The notes under the pieces: model-generated
What the model saw: only the letters and a program-made list of their open reading frames with translations
Database searches by the model: none
Told to the model about the DNA's origin: nothing
Translations under genes and position numbers: made by a program
Assembly (NCBI GenBank): GCA_963924885.1
Contig: CAWUUY010000421.1
Location: 1 to 6,781, forward strand
Direction: 5' to 3'
From: UBA5216 sp963924885
GTDB lineage: Bacteria; Pseudomonadota; Gammaproteobacteria; Burkholderiales; SG8-41
Length of the DNA: 6,781 nucleotides
Shown: positions 1-6,480 of the stretch, piece after piece
Position numbering within the stretch: the stretch's first letter is position 1
How the letters are laid out: every line of letters begins with the position of its first letter

Positions 1-663
1 GGTGTCGCCGGTGACCGGGTTGCGCGCGCCGCGATCGCCCACGCCGTTTTGCACACTCAACACCTGGCGGTTGTACCAGGAGTTCAAAAAATCGCACAGG
101 ATGCCGCCGTGGCGCGACAGGTCGCGGTAATAATCCGACGCGCCTTCCCAGATGCACAGCGCCGCAAGATGATTGGGTTGCAGCGCGCCCACCTGCCATT
201 GGTTCATCGCGTAATACGAAATGCCGTTGATGCCCACCTTCCCGTTGCTCCACGCCTGCGTGCCTGCCCACTCGATGCACTGGCGAAAATCTTCCGCCTC
301 GCGTGCCGACCAGCTATCGAGCACGCCGGGCGAACGGCCCGCACCACGCGAATCGACGCGCACGCACACATAGCCGTCGGGCACCCATTTTTCCGGATCG
401 ACCAGCTCCCAGTTCTGATACTTGTTGGTGGAGCCTTCGAGCGTTTCGGGCACGGCCTTGATCAGCCGCGCCCACTGGCTCTTGTAGCCCTCCTTGAAAT
501 CAAGGCCCTTGGCGTAAGGCCCGTAAGCCAGAATCACCGGGTGCTTGCCTTCATTGAGCGGGCGAAACACATCCGCGCGCAGTACGATGCCGTCTTCCAT
601 TTTGATCGGGGTATCCCAGTCGATGTACATGCCATCGCGTGTTTCGCTTTTCATTTGAGTCAT
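1..663 (-). CDS. CocE/NonD family alpha/beta hydrolase (X-Pro dipeptidyl-peptidase S15-like), N-terminal part, cut by the window edge
   Basis: The reading frame is open from an ATG at 663 to base 1, giving 221 codons with no stop, so the C-terminus lies outside. The protein opens with a CocE-like beta-strand region (KMEDGIVLRADVFRP, residues 21-35). YGPY at 47-50 matches the position of the oxyanion-hole tyrosine of this family. VRVDSRGAGRSPG (101-113) is the strand and turn typical of CocE/S15 enzymes. The nucleophile elbow is GISYYAMNQW, with Ser149 as the likely catalytic serine. The catalytic Asp and His and the C-terminal jelly-roll domain would be further downstream. Family members hydrolyse esters, amides or acyl-peptides, usually in the cytoplasm; no signal peptide is visible here. 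A second ATG lies three codons in, so the exact start is uncertain; a weak AGAAG stands just before the first. It is probably the third gene of an operon, 31 bases after a Bug protein gene. The substrate is unknown. Confidence 0.88.
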   Translation of the reverse strand, partial: MTQMKSETRDGMYIDWDTPIKMEDGIVLRADVFRPLNEGKHPVILAYGPYAKGLDFKEGYKSQWARLIKAVPETLEGSTNKYQNWELVDPEKWVPDGYVCVRVDSRGAGRSPGVLDSWSAREAEDFRQCIEWAGTQAWSNGKVGINGISYYAMNQWQVGALQPNHLAALCIWEGASDYYRDLSRHGGILCDFLNSWYNRQVLSVQNGVGDRGARNPVTGDT

Positions 664-694
664 TTGGCTTCTGTCTTGTTGTTTGAAAAAATTT

Positions 695-1675
695 TTAATC
701 CGCGCGAGCGCCGGACATCTTGACGACTTTTGCCCACTTCGCAATTTCGCTCCTGATGTGCGCGGCAAACGATTCCGGGGTGATGCCGCCCGTGGTGGTG
801 CCCTCGGCCACCAAGCGCTCGGTGACCTCCTGCGATTGCAACGCCTTGACGATTTCGCCGTGCAGGCGGCGGATGATGGCCCCGGGCGTTCCCGCCGGCG
901 CCACCACGCCCTGCCACGATGTCGCTTCGTAACCCGGCACGCCGGCTTCCGCCACCGTCGGGATATCGGGCGCAATCGCCAGACGCTGCGCGCCGGTGAT
1001 CGCCAGCGCGCGCAGCCGCCCGGCGCGCGCCTGCGTCAGCGCCACCTGCACCTGGATGCAGCTCATCTGCACTTCATTGGCGATCAGCGCGGTCACCTGC
1101 TCGGCCGCGCCCTTGTACGGCACATGCACCATGTCGATGCCCGCCATGAACTTGAACATCTCTTGCGACAAATGATTGCCGCTGCCGCTGCCCGCCGAGC
1201 CGTAATTGATCTTGCGCGGCGCGGCTTTCGCTAATGCTATGAACTCCTTCAGCGTCGCGACCTGCACCGAAGGATTCACCGCGAACAAATAGGGACTTAA
1301 TGTCGTCGTGGTGATCGGCGCGAAATCGCGTAACGGATCGTACGGCAGCTTCGCGTGCATGCTGACGTTGGTGGCCAGCGTGCTGATGCTGCCCGCGAAC
1401 AGGGTGTAGCCGTCGGGCGGCGCCTTCGCCGTCATCACCGCCGCAACGATGCCCGCGCCGCCGGGCCGGTTGTCCACGATCACCTGCTGCCCCAAACTGT
1501 CGGTCAGTTTTTTGCTCAAGACGCGCGCGATCATGTCGTTGCCGCCGCCCGCGCCGAAGCCCACCACAAACCGCACCGGCTTGACGGGATACGTCTGCGC
1601 GATCGCGCCACCCGCGATCGCGGTGCACAACAGCAGTGCCGCATTGCGGATACAGGTTTTGTACGTGCGTCCCAT
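695..1675 (-). CDS. Bug/TctC family tripartite tricarboxylate-type periplasmic solute-binding protein (first of three)
   Basis: This 326-residue protein has the usual length for the family. It starts with a Sec signal peptide: a basic N-terminus, a hydrophobic stretch at about 11-25, and probable cleavage after AIA (residue 26). The Bug fold signatures follow in order: PVRFVVGFGAGGGNDMIAR (33-51, first ligand loop), VIVDNRPGGAG (65-75), PPDGYTL (86-92), LPYDPLRDFAPI (110-121), GSAGSGSGNHL (159-169, second ligand loop) and HVPYKGAAE (184-192). These proteins bind organic acids or related small molecules in the periplasm, some for TctAB-type transporters and some for sensing. The ATG directly follows the TAG of the upstream dehydrogenase gene with no base between, so translational coupling is likely; no strong ribosome binding site is seen. 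Shared transcription with the dehydrogenase and the downstream hydrolase suggests a common substrate. No transporter membrane subunit is adjacent. Confidence 0.95.
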   Translation of the reverse strand: MGRTYKTCIRNAALLLCTAIAGGAIAQTYPVKPVRFVVGFGAGGGNDMIARVLSKKLTDSLGQQVIVDNRPGGAGIVAAVMTAKAPPDGYTLFAGSISTLATNVSMHAKLPYDPLRDFAPITTTTLSPYLFAVNPSVQVATLKEFIALAKAAPRKINYGSAGSGSGNHLSQEMFKFMAGIDMVHVPYKGAAEQVTALIANEVQMSCIQVQVALTQARAGRLRALAITGAQRLAIAPDIPTVAEAGVPGYEATSWQGVVAPAGTPGAIIRRLHGEIVKALQSQEVTERLVAEGTTTGGITPESFAAHIRSEIAKWAKVVKMSGARAD

Positions 1676-2845
1676 CTACGCCGCCAGTTCAAGGATTTCC
1701 AGCACCTGTTCGACGCTGGTGATTTTGCGCGGATTGGTGTGCAGCCAACTGTCGTGCATGGCGTGATCCGCGATCATCGAAAACTGCTCGCGCGTGACGC
1801 CAACATCCGCCAGCTTTCCCGGCAAGCCCAGTTCACGCACAAACGCCGCGATCACATCGGCGGCATCTTCCCCCGCGTGGCCCATGGCCTCGGCCACCAA
1901 CTTTTGCCGATCCAGATTCAACGCGCGGTTGTAGCGCAGCACCGGCGGCAGCATCACGCACGAGGTATGGCCGTGCGGCACATCGCAACTGCCGCCCAGC
2001 ACATGGCCGATGGCGTGGCTCGCGCCCATCTGCGCGCCGCCCTGCCGCCCGGCCATGGCAAGCCACACCGCAAGCTGGCAATCGAGCCGCGCTTCCAGAT
2101 CGCCGGGATGGTTTTTCACGCGCGGCAGTCCCTTGCTCAACAAACGTAGCGCCTGCAAAAAACTCGCGTCGCTCGCCGGATTGGATTTGTGCGAACAAAT
2201 TGCCTCGGTGGCGTGGTCGATGGCGCGCAGCCCCGTCGATAGCCACACCCACATCGGCGTGTGGAGCGTGGGGGCCGGATCAAGAATGCTCGCGCGCGGA
2301 ATCAGCAGCGGATGCCGGAAGCTCTGCTTCAACTTGGCGCGGTTGTCGGTGCAGCCGCCGCCGGGCTGAAACTCGCCGCCGGACAGCGTGGTGGGGATCG
2401 CGATCTGCCGCACCTTGGGGCCAGCGAATGCAGGTATCGTGTTGGTGCCGTCGGGCTTGACCATTACGGCGTACGCATCCAGTTCCTCGTACCGCGTGAC
2501 GTTGTGGCGCAGACAAATCTGCACCATCTTGCCGGTGTCAGTGACGGAGCCGCCGCCGAAGCTGACGATCAGATCGGCATCCAGCGCGCGCGCCTCGCGA
2601 GCCACCTCGATCACGGTGTCGCGCGGCGTGTGCGCGGGCACGCGGTCATACAGGCCCGCGTAACGACCGCCCAGCGCCTCGCGCAACTTCGCCACTTCAT
2701 CGGTGGTGCGGTTCATGGTGCCGCTGACAATAAGAAAAACGCGCTTCGCGTCCAGACGCTCCGCTTCGGTGCGCAACGCACCAGCGGCGGGCCGCCCAAA
2801 AACAATGCGCTCCACCGCCGTGAAAACAAACATTCCGCTGTGCAT
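1676..2845 (-). CDS. Iron-type alcohol dehydrogenase family oxidoreductase, maleylacetate reductase-like
   Basis: The protein has 389 residues, a full family length. The frame extends 27 codons further upstream, but I place the start at the ATG at 2845 because AGGGA stands five bases before it and the homologous region begins here (FVFTAVERIVFG, 6-17). The N-terminal dinucleotide-binding domain carries the family signature FGGGSVTDTGK (96-106). IPTTLSGGEF (150-159) is the conserved family segment, and PTTxSGxE also occurs in maleylacetate reductases. In the C-terminal helical domain His211, His277 and His291 match three metal ligands of FucO-like dehydrogenases. The fourth ligand, an Asp, appears to be Arg207 (GLRAIDHATEA). 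This favours a maleylacetate-reductase-like or metal-altered subgroup over a classical Fe-dependent alcohol dehydrogenase. The expected reaction is an NAD(P)H-linked reduction or oxidation in the cytoplasm. It is the first gene of the minus-strand operon; its TAG abuts the ATG of the Bug gene. The specific substrate is not determinable. Confidence 0.92.
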   Translation of the reverse strand: MHSGMFVFTAVERIVFGRPAAGALRTEAERLDAKRVFLIVSGTMNRTTDEVAKLREALGGRYAGLYDRVPAHTPRDTVIEVAREARALDADLIVSFGGGSVTDTGKMVQICLRHNVTRYEELDAYAVMVKPDGTNTIPAFAGPKVRQIAIPTTLSGGEFQPGGGCTDNRAKLKQSFRHPLLIPRASILDPAPTLHTPMWVWLSTGLRAIDHATEAICSHKSNPASDASFLQALRLLSKGLPRVKNHPGDLEARLDCQLAVWLAMAGRQGGAQMGASHAIGHVLGGSCDVPHGHTSCVMLPPVLRYNRALNLDRQKLVAEAMGHAGEDAADVIAAFVRELGLPGKLADVGVTREQFSMIADHAMHDSWLHTNPRKITSVEQVLEILELAA

Positions 2846-2850
2846 GGGGT

Positions 2851-2855
2851 TCCCT
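2851..2855 (-). promoter_or_regulatory. Ribosome binding site of the dehydrogenase gene
   Basis: On the minus strand AGGGA is followed by five bases and then the ATG at 2845. This supports that start over the longer reading frame beginning at 2926, whose extra 27 residues do not resemble the family. Confidence 0.6.
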
Positions 2856-3043
2856 GAAAGTGTGAACCGGTAAATGATAGCCCAGTTACGTATGCCGACC
2901 GCCGCGCGCCTGTCCGCGCCTCTCAAATAGCGTACTGCCCGCGCGGCAGCGGTTGATCGTCATTTTGAGTTCATGTCAAGCTTGTGCCGGCCTGAAACGC
3001 AGGGCATGATGCGCCGTCAAAGCAGGTCAAACCGCCACACCTC

Positions 3044-3049
3044 AGAGAG
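3044..3049 (+). promoter_or_regulatory. Probable ribosome binding site of pilU
   Basis: The purine run AGAGAG stands seven bases before the ATG at 3057. It is a weak Shine-Dalgarno match, but it supports this start rather than the ATG 28 codons upstream at 2973. Confidence 0.45.
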
Positions 3050-3056
3050 CAAACTC

Positions 3057-4232
3057 ATGTCCGTTTTGAACGAAGAACAAGCGCGCGCCTACATGCACAA
3101 GCTGCTTGCTGGCATGAGCGCGCAGAATGGATCGGATCTTTTTATCGCTGCTGATTATCCTCCCAGTATGAAAGCCAACGGCATCATGCAGCCGCTGGCG
3201 ACACAAAAACTCACGGGCGAGATCACGCGGGTGCTTGCGCACGCACTGATGAACGCGGAGCAGCGCGAGGAATTCCACAAGGAAATGGAGTGTAACTTTG
3301 CGATTTCCATTGCGGGCCTGTCGCGTTTTCGCGTCAACGTATTCATGCAGCAACGCAATGTCGGTATGGTGATCCGCACCATCGCCGCCGAGATTCCCAA
3401 TTTCGAGAAACTCGGCCTGCCGAAGATATTGAAAGAAGTCATCATGAACAAGCGCGGCCTGGTGCTGGTGGTCGGCGGCACGGGTTCCGGCAAATCCACC
3501 ACGCTGGCGGCGATGATCGATCAGCGCAACAGCACCTCCGCCGGCCATATCATCACAGTCGAAGACCCGGTGGAATACGTGCATGCATCGAAAAAATCAC
3601 TGATCACCCACCGCGAGGTCGGCATCGACACGCATACATGGCATCACGCGCTGAAAAACACACTGCGCCAGGCCCCGGATGTGATTTTGATCGGCGAAAT
3701 CCGCGACGCCGAAACCATGGAACATGCCATCGCCTTCGCTGAAACCGGCCACCTGTGCCTGGGCACGCTGCACGCCAACAGCGCCAATCAGACCATCGAA
3801 CGCGTGATTAACTTTTTCCCCGAAGAGCGGCGCAATCAGTTGTTGATGGACCTGTCGGCCAATCTGCGCGCCATTGTTGCGCAACGCCTGGTGCGCACGG
3901 AGGACGGCAAGGGCCGCCGTGCCGCGATTGAAATCCTGCTCAACACGCCCGCCATCGCCGAGCGCATATTCAAAGGCGAGTTCACCGAGATCAAGGGCCT
4001 TATGGCCAAGTCGCGCGAACTCGGCATGCAAACCTTCGACTGGGCCTTGTTTGATTTGTATTCCGACGGCCAGATCTCCTACGAAGAAGCGATACGCAAC
4101 TCCGATTCCGCCAACGAACTGCGCCTGAACATCAAGCTGAAAAGCAAACGCGGCGAACCGGCGTCGGCGGCGCCTTCGGGGTTATCGCTGCATAAAGACC
4201 CGGAGCCAGAAGCCGAAGCGGCAAAGGCATAA
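3057..4232 (+). CDS. pilU: PilU, PilT-like accessory retraction ATPase of type IV pili
   Basis: This 391-residue hexameric-ATPase subunit acts at the cytoplasmic base of the type IV pilus. In well-studied species PilU works together with PilT to drive pilus retraction. An N-terminal PAS-like domain (about 1-110, with GSDLFIAADYPPSMKANG) is followed by the RecA-like core. The core has Walker A GGTGSGKST (140-148), Asp box TVEDPVEY (167-174), Walker B VILIGEIRD (209-217) and His box TLHANSANQTIERV (237-250). All catalytic motifs look intact. The C-terminal FDLYSDGQISYEEAIRNSDS followed by NELRLNIKL is characteristic of PilU rather than PilT. A low-complexity Ala/Glu/Pro-rich tail of about 28 residues ends the protein. 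The frame could start at 2973, but the extra 28 residues do not look like PilU, and the ATG at 3057 has a purine-rich site before it. Unusually, no pilT or other pilus gene adjoins it: both neighbours belong to catabolic or uptake families. Confidence 0.95.
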   Translation: MSVLNEEQARAYMHKLLAGMSAQNGSDLFIAADYPPSMKANGIMQPLATQKLTGEITRVLAHALMNAEQREEFHKEMECNFAISIAGLSRFRVNVFMQQRNVGMVIRTIAAEIPNFEKLGLPKILKEVIMNKRGLVLVVGGTGSGKSTTLAAMIDQRNSTSAGHIITVEDPVEYVHASKKSLITHREVGIDTHTWHHALKNTLRQAPDVILIGEIRDAETMEHAIAFAETGHLCLGTLHANSANQTIERVINFFPEERRNQLLMDLSANLRAIVAQRLVRTEDGKGRRAAIEILLNTPAIAERIFKGEFTEIKGLMAKSRELGMQTFDWALFDLYSDGQISYEEAIRNSDSANELRLNIKLKSKRGEPASAAPSGLSLHKDPEPEAEAAKA

Positions 4233-4235
4233 CAC

Positions 4236-4333
4236 GAGCGGCGCGGGGAGGCTTCGTAAATAATTGTTTTTAAAAGAATTTATATATTTCACTGCATCAC
4301 TGTGCCGAAGCTCAAGCAGCGCACGCGCCGCTC
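4236..4333. repeat. Nested inverted repeat around an AT-rich core, between pilU and the second Bug gene
   Basis: GAGCGGCGCG (4236-4245) is a perfect 10-base inverted match to CGCGCCGCTC (4324-4333). Inside it, GAGGCTTCG (4248-4256) pairs with CGAAGCTC (4306-4313) with one bulged base. Together they could fold into a long two-part stem. The enclosed stretch at about 4257-4290 is almost pure A/T, unlike the rest of the window. It begins four bases after the pilU stop and ends 42 bases before the next start. It may end pilU transcription, act as an RNA structure ahead of the Bug gene, or be a small repeat element. There is no T-run after the right arm, so it is not a classical intrinsic terminator. 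Confidence 0.55.
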
Positions 4334-4361
4334 CGTTAAGCTAACTCTCCGCAGGCAACTT

Positions 4362-4367
4362 GGGGAG
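4362..4367 (+). promoter_or_regulatory. Ribosome binding site of the second Bug gene
   Basis: GGGGAG is placed eight bases before the ATG at 4376. It is a good Shine-Dalgarno match and fixes the start of the signal peptide. Confidence 0.65.
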
Positions 4368-4375
4368 TACGGATT

Positions 4376-5377
4376 ATGCGCAACCACTACCGCACCGCTG
4401 CGTTGATAACCGCCGCCAGCGGTTTTGTTGCCGGTAGTTTCTCCATCCTCTCCACCGCTCACGCGCAGCGCGCCGACGATTATCCGTCGCGCGCGGTGCG
4501 CGTGGTCGTGCCGTTTTCGCCCGGCGGCCCGCCCGATGTGATCGGCAGGCCGCTGCTGCAAAAACTGTCCGAGGCTTTCAATCAACCGTTCGTGTTCGAC
4601 AACCGCCCCGGCGCCAGCGGCACGCTGGGCACCGACATGGTGGCGAAAAGCCCGCGCGACGCTTACACGCTGCTCTACACCACCGGCTCGCACAACACCA
4701 ACACGCTGCTGGTCCGCAAACTGCCGTACGACGCGCGCCGCGACTTCGCGCCGATTTCGCAGATCACGCTGTCGTACGGGCAAGTGCTGGTGGTGCATCC
4801 CTCGCTGCCCGTGAAAAATCTGTCTGAATTGATTGCGCTTGCGCGCGCCAGGCCCAGTGCGTTGCATTTCGGCTCGGCAGGCGTGGGCAACATCACGCAC
4901 CTGCACGGCGAAATGCTGATGGCGGCGGCCAACCTGAAACTCACGCATGTGCCTTACAAAGGCGCTGGTCCCGCGCAAAACGATTTGCTCGGCGGCCACA
5001 TCGAACTGATGTTCCCCAGCATTTCGCAGATCGGCCCGCTCATACAGGCCAAGCGCGTACGTGCGATAGCGCTGGGGGGCCCAGTGCGCGCGCCCGCACT
5101 GCCCGACGTGCCGACCTTCGCCGAAAACGGCTATCCGCAGGTGAACACGCCGGGATGGCAAGCACTGTGGGCGCCGGCCGGCACGTCGCCGGAACGCATT
5201 GCGCGACTAAACGCCGAGATTGTGCGCATCCTCAAAACGCCGGACATGCGCACACGCATCACGGAATCCGGCTTGCGGGCCATTGGCAGCACGCCGGAGG
5301 AATTCGCCGCCTTCATCGAACGCGACTTCGCGTTTTTTGAGAAGGCGATACGTGCGGCGAAAATTGAACCGCAGTAA
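4376..5377 (+). CDS. Bug/TctC family periplasmic solute-binding protein (second of three)
   Basis: This 333-residue protein has a Sec signal peptide with probable cleavage after AHA (residue 30), then YPSRAVRVVVPFSPGGPPD (36-54) as the first strand and ligand loop. VFDNRPGASGTLG (73-85), LPYDARRDFAPI (116-127), FGSAGVGNITHLHGEM (165-180, second ligand loop) and THVPYKGAG (190-198) complete the family pattern, and PAGTSPERIARLNAEI is the usual C-terminal segment. The common PPDGYTL motif is changed to PRDAYTL (93-99), a mild deviation. It should bind an organic acid or related ligand in the periplasm. It is read in the same direction as pilU, but 143 bases and a nested inverted repeat separate them, so it probably has its own promoter. 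The AT-rich stretch at 4257-4290 is a possible site, although I cannot fix a good -35/-10 pair. It converges on the third Bug gene. No TctA or TctB gene is adjacent. Confidence 0.95.
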   Translation: MRNHYRTAALITAASGFVAGSFSILSTAHAQRADDYPSRAVRVVVPFSPGGPPDVIGRPLLQKLSEAFNQPFVFDNRPGASGTLGTDMVAKSPRDAYTLLYTTGSHNTNTLLVRKLPYDARRDFAPISQITLSYGQVLVVHPSLPVKNLSELIALARARPSALHFGSAGVGNITHLHGEMLMAAANLKLTHVPYKGAGPAQNDLLGGHIELMFPSISQIGPLIQAKRVRAIALGGPVRAPALPDVPTFAENGYPQVNTPGWQALWAPAGTSPERIARLNAEIVRILKTPDMRTRITESGLRAIGSTPEEFAAFIERDFAFFEKAIRAAKIEPQ

Positions 5378-5382
5378 TCACA

Positions 5383-5400
5383 GCGAGCTACTCCGCTTTT
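5383..5400 (+). terminator. Possible weak terminator after the second Bug gene
   Basis: AGCG and CGCT enclose an eight-base loop and are followed by TTTT. The stem is only four base pairs and lies across the convergent gene ends, overlapping the last codons of the opposite gene, so this is a tentative call. Confidence 0.2.
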
Positions 5401-6401
5401 AACCCGATCTTTTGCACCAGCGCGCTCCACTTTGTCAGATCGGCCAGCATGTATGTCGTCAGTTGCTCGGGTGTATTGCCCACCGGGTCTATGCCCAATG
5501 TGGCAAAACGCTCGCGTATGTCGCGCAGGTTGGCGATTTTCACCAGCTCGCCATGCAGCCGGGTCACGATCGGCGCCGGGGTGCCGGCAGGGGCGAGCAC
5601 GGAATACGACGCCGTCACGTCAAAGCCGGGGTAACCCGATTCGGCAACCGTCGGCACATCGGGCAGCGACGACAGCCGCTTCGCCGTGGTGACCGCCAAC
5701 AGGCGCAATCGGCCCGAGCGCACGTGCGGCAAACTCACCGGCGCGCCGATAAAAGTCATCTCGACTTGCCCGGCGATCACGTCGTTCACCACTTGCCCGC
5801 CGCCCTTGTAGGGTACGTGAACGATGTGGATGCCGGTCATTGATTTCAGCAACTCGCCCGCAAGGTGCGTGGGCCCGCCCGCGCCAGATGACGCAAAATT
5901 GATTTGTCCCGGACGCGCCCGCGCCAGCGCGACCAGTTCCTTGACGTTGCGCACCGGCAACGAAGGATTGACCACCAGCGTCTGCGCGCCCGACGCCACC
6001 ATAGACACCGGCGCGAAATCGCGCACCGCGTGATAGGGCATGGTGTGGGGCCGCAGCGCCGGATTCATGGTGTGGCCCGCGCTCACGTAAGCCAGCGTGT
6101 GCCCGTCGGGCGGCGACTTGGCGACGAATTCCGCCGCGACGATGCCATCCGCACCGGGCCGATTTTCAACAATCACCGATTGCCCCAGCGCCTCGGTCAG
6201 GCGTTGCGCGATCAGGCGTCCCGACACATCGACCGCACCGCCCGCCGTAAAGCCGACAGCCATGCGCACCAGCCGCGCGGGATACTTCGCCGCATCGCCC
6301 GCGGGCGCGCGCGGCGGCGTTTGCGCCCATGCAGCGGCGGCGCTCATGGCGCCGATAGTAATGGCTCCCCACGGACATAAAACACGTAGTGTTTCCCGCA
6401 T
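5388..6401 (-). CDS. Bug/TctC family periplasmic solute-binding protein (third of three)
   Basis: I start the gene at the ATG at 6401, giving 337 residues, because GGGAGGA lies five bases upstream. A longer frame from 6425 would add eight residues and place that site inside the gene. The signal peptide has a hydrophobic core at about 12-24 and probable cleavage after AWA (residue 26). A Pro/Ala-rich linker of about 13 residues follows before the first strand, longer than in the other two Bug proteins here. Family motifs are VGFTAGGAVDVSGR (49-62), VIVENRPGADG (76-86), PPDGHTL (97-103), MPYHAVRDFAPV (121-132), FASSGAGGPTHLAGELL (169-185) and VHVPYKGGG (194-202). Its 3' end faces the second Bug gene with 10 bases between the stops. 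Its 5' end is divergent from a TauD/TfdA-type dioxygenase gene, so shared control and a shared pathway are plausible. The ligand is unknown. Confidence 0.95.
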   Translation of the reverse strand: MRETLRVLCPWGAITIGAMSAAAAWAQTPPRAPAGDAAKYPARLVRMAVGFTAGGAVDVSGRLIAQRLTEALGQSVIVENRPGADGIVAAEFVAKSPPDGHTLAYVSAGHTMNPALRPHTMPYHAVRDFAPVSMVASGAQTLVVNPSLPVRNVKELVALARARPGQINFASSGAGGPTHLAGELLKSMTGIHIVHVPYKGGGQVVNDVIAGQVEMTFIGAPVSLPHVRSGRLRLLAVTTAKRLSSLPDVPTVAESGYPGFDVTASYSVLAPAGTPAPIVTRLHGELVKIANLRDIRERFATLGIDPVGNTPEQLTTYMLADLTKWSALVQKIGLKAE

Positions 6402-6406
6402 CTGCT

Positions 6407-6413
6407 TCCTCCC
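6407..6413 (-). promoter_or_regulatory. Strong ribosome binding site deciding the start of the third Bug gene
   Basis: On the minus strand GGGAGGA is followed by AGCAG and then ATG at 6401. It is the best Shine-Dalgarno sequence in the window and argues against the in-frame ATG at 6425. Confidence 0.75.
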
Positions 6414-6420
6414 GAGTCGA

Positions 6421-6445
6421 TGCATTCCATCCTAGCAGAAATGCA
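6421..6445. repeat. Short inverted repeat upstream of the third Bug gene, possible operator
   Basis: TGCATT (6421-6426) and AATGCA (6440-6445) form a perfect six-base inverted repeat with a 13-base spacer. On the minus strand the spacer contains TAGGAT (6434-6429), a possible -10 box of the Bug gene, so a protein bound here could control that promoter. No matching -35 box was found at normal spacing. Confidence 0.35.
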
Positions 6446-6480
6446 ACGCGACCTTGTCATTCCGCAGACTGGAAACTCGA

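Larger units (their letters stand above)
2846..3056. promoter_or_regulatory. Divergent intergenic region between the dehydrogenase operon and pilU
   Basis: These 211 bases must hold the outward promoters of both flanking genes. On the minus strand TATCAT (2879-2874) could be a -10 box for the dehydrogenase operon, but I see no convincing -35 partner. No clear sigma-70 pair is seen for pilU. A GC-only inverted repeat, GCCGCGCG (2901-2908) with CGCGCGGC (2940-2947), lies in the middle. I see no convincing coding sequence; the in-frame upstream extensions of the two flanking genes are unlikely to be translated. Confidence 0.45.

Noticed and set aside
49..723. A 224-residue open frame on the plus strand opposite the CocE-type hydrolase gene
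   Set aside because: It is Arg/His/Ala-rich with no recognisable domain and lies antisense to a frame with clear CocE motifs. Long antisense frames are common in GC-rich DNA.
1355..2149. A 264-residue plus-strand frame across the Bug/dehydrogenase junction
   Set aside because: It overlaps two well-supported genes on the other strand and has the His/Arg/Gln-rich composition of an antisense shadow.
2846..2926. An upstream in-frame ATG that would lengthen the dehydrogenase by 27 residues
   Set aside because: The family homology begins just after the ATG at 2845, which has AGGGA five bases before it.
2973..3056. An upstream in-frame ATG that would lengthen PilU by 28 residues
   Set aside because: The extra residues are Arg/Ser-rich and unlike the start of PilU, and the ATG at 3057 has a purine-rich site at proper spacing.
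4264..4288. TTGTTT and TATATT in the AT-rich stretch as a promoter of the second Bug gene
   Set aside because: The two hexamers are only 13 bases apart, too close for a normal sigma-70 promoter, and no better pair was found there.
4289..5161. A 290-residue minus-strand frame opposite the second Bug gene
   Set aside because: It has no family motif and an Arg/His/Gln-rich composition, while the plus strand carries a complete Bug protein with a signal peptide and ribosome binding site.
5378..5387. A strong bidirectional terminator between the convergent Bug genes
   Set aside because: Only 10 bases separate the stop codons and only a four-pair stem is visible nearby, so nothing stronger than a tentative weak terminator can be supported.
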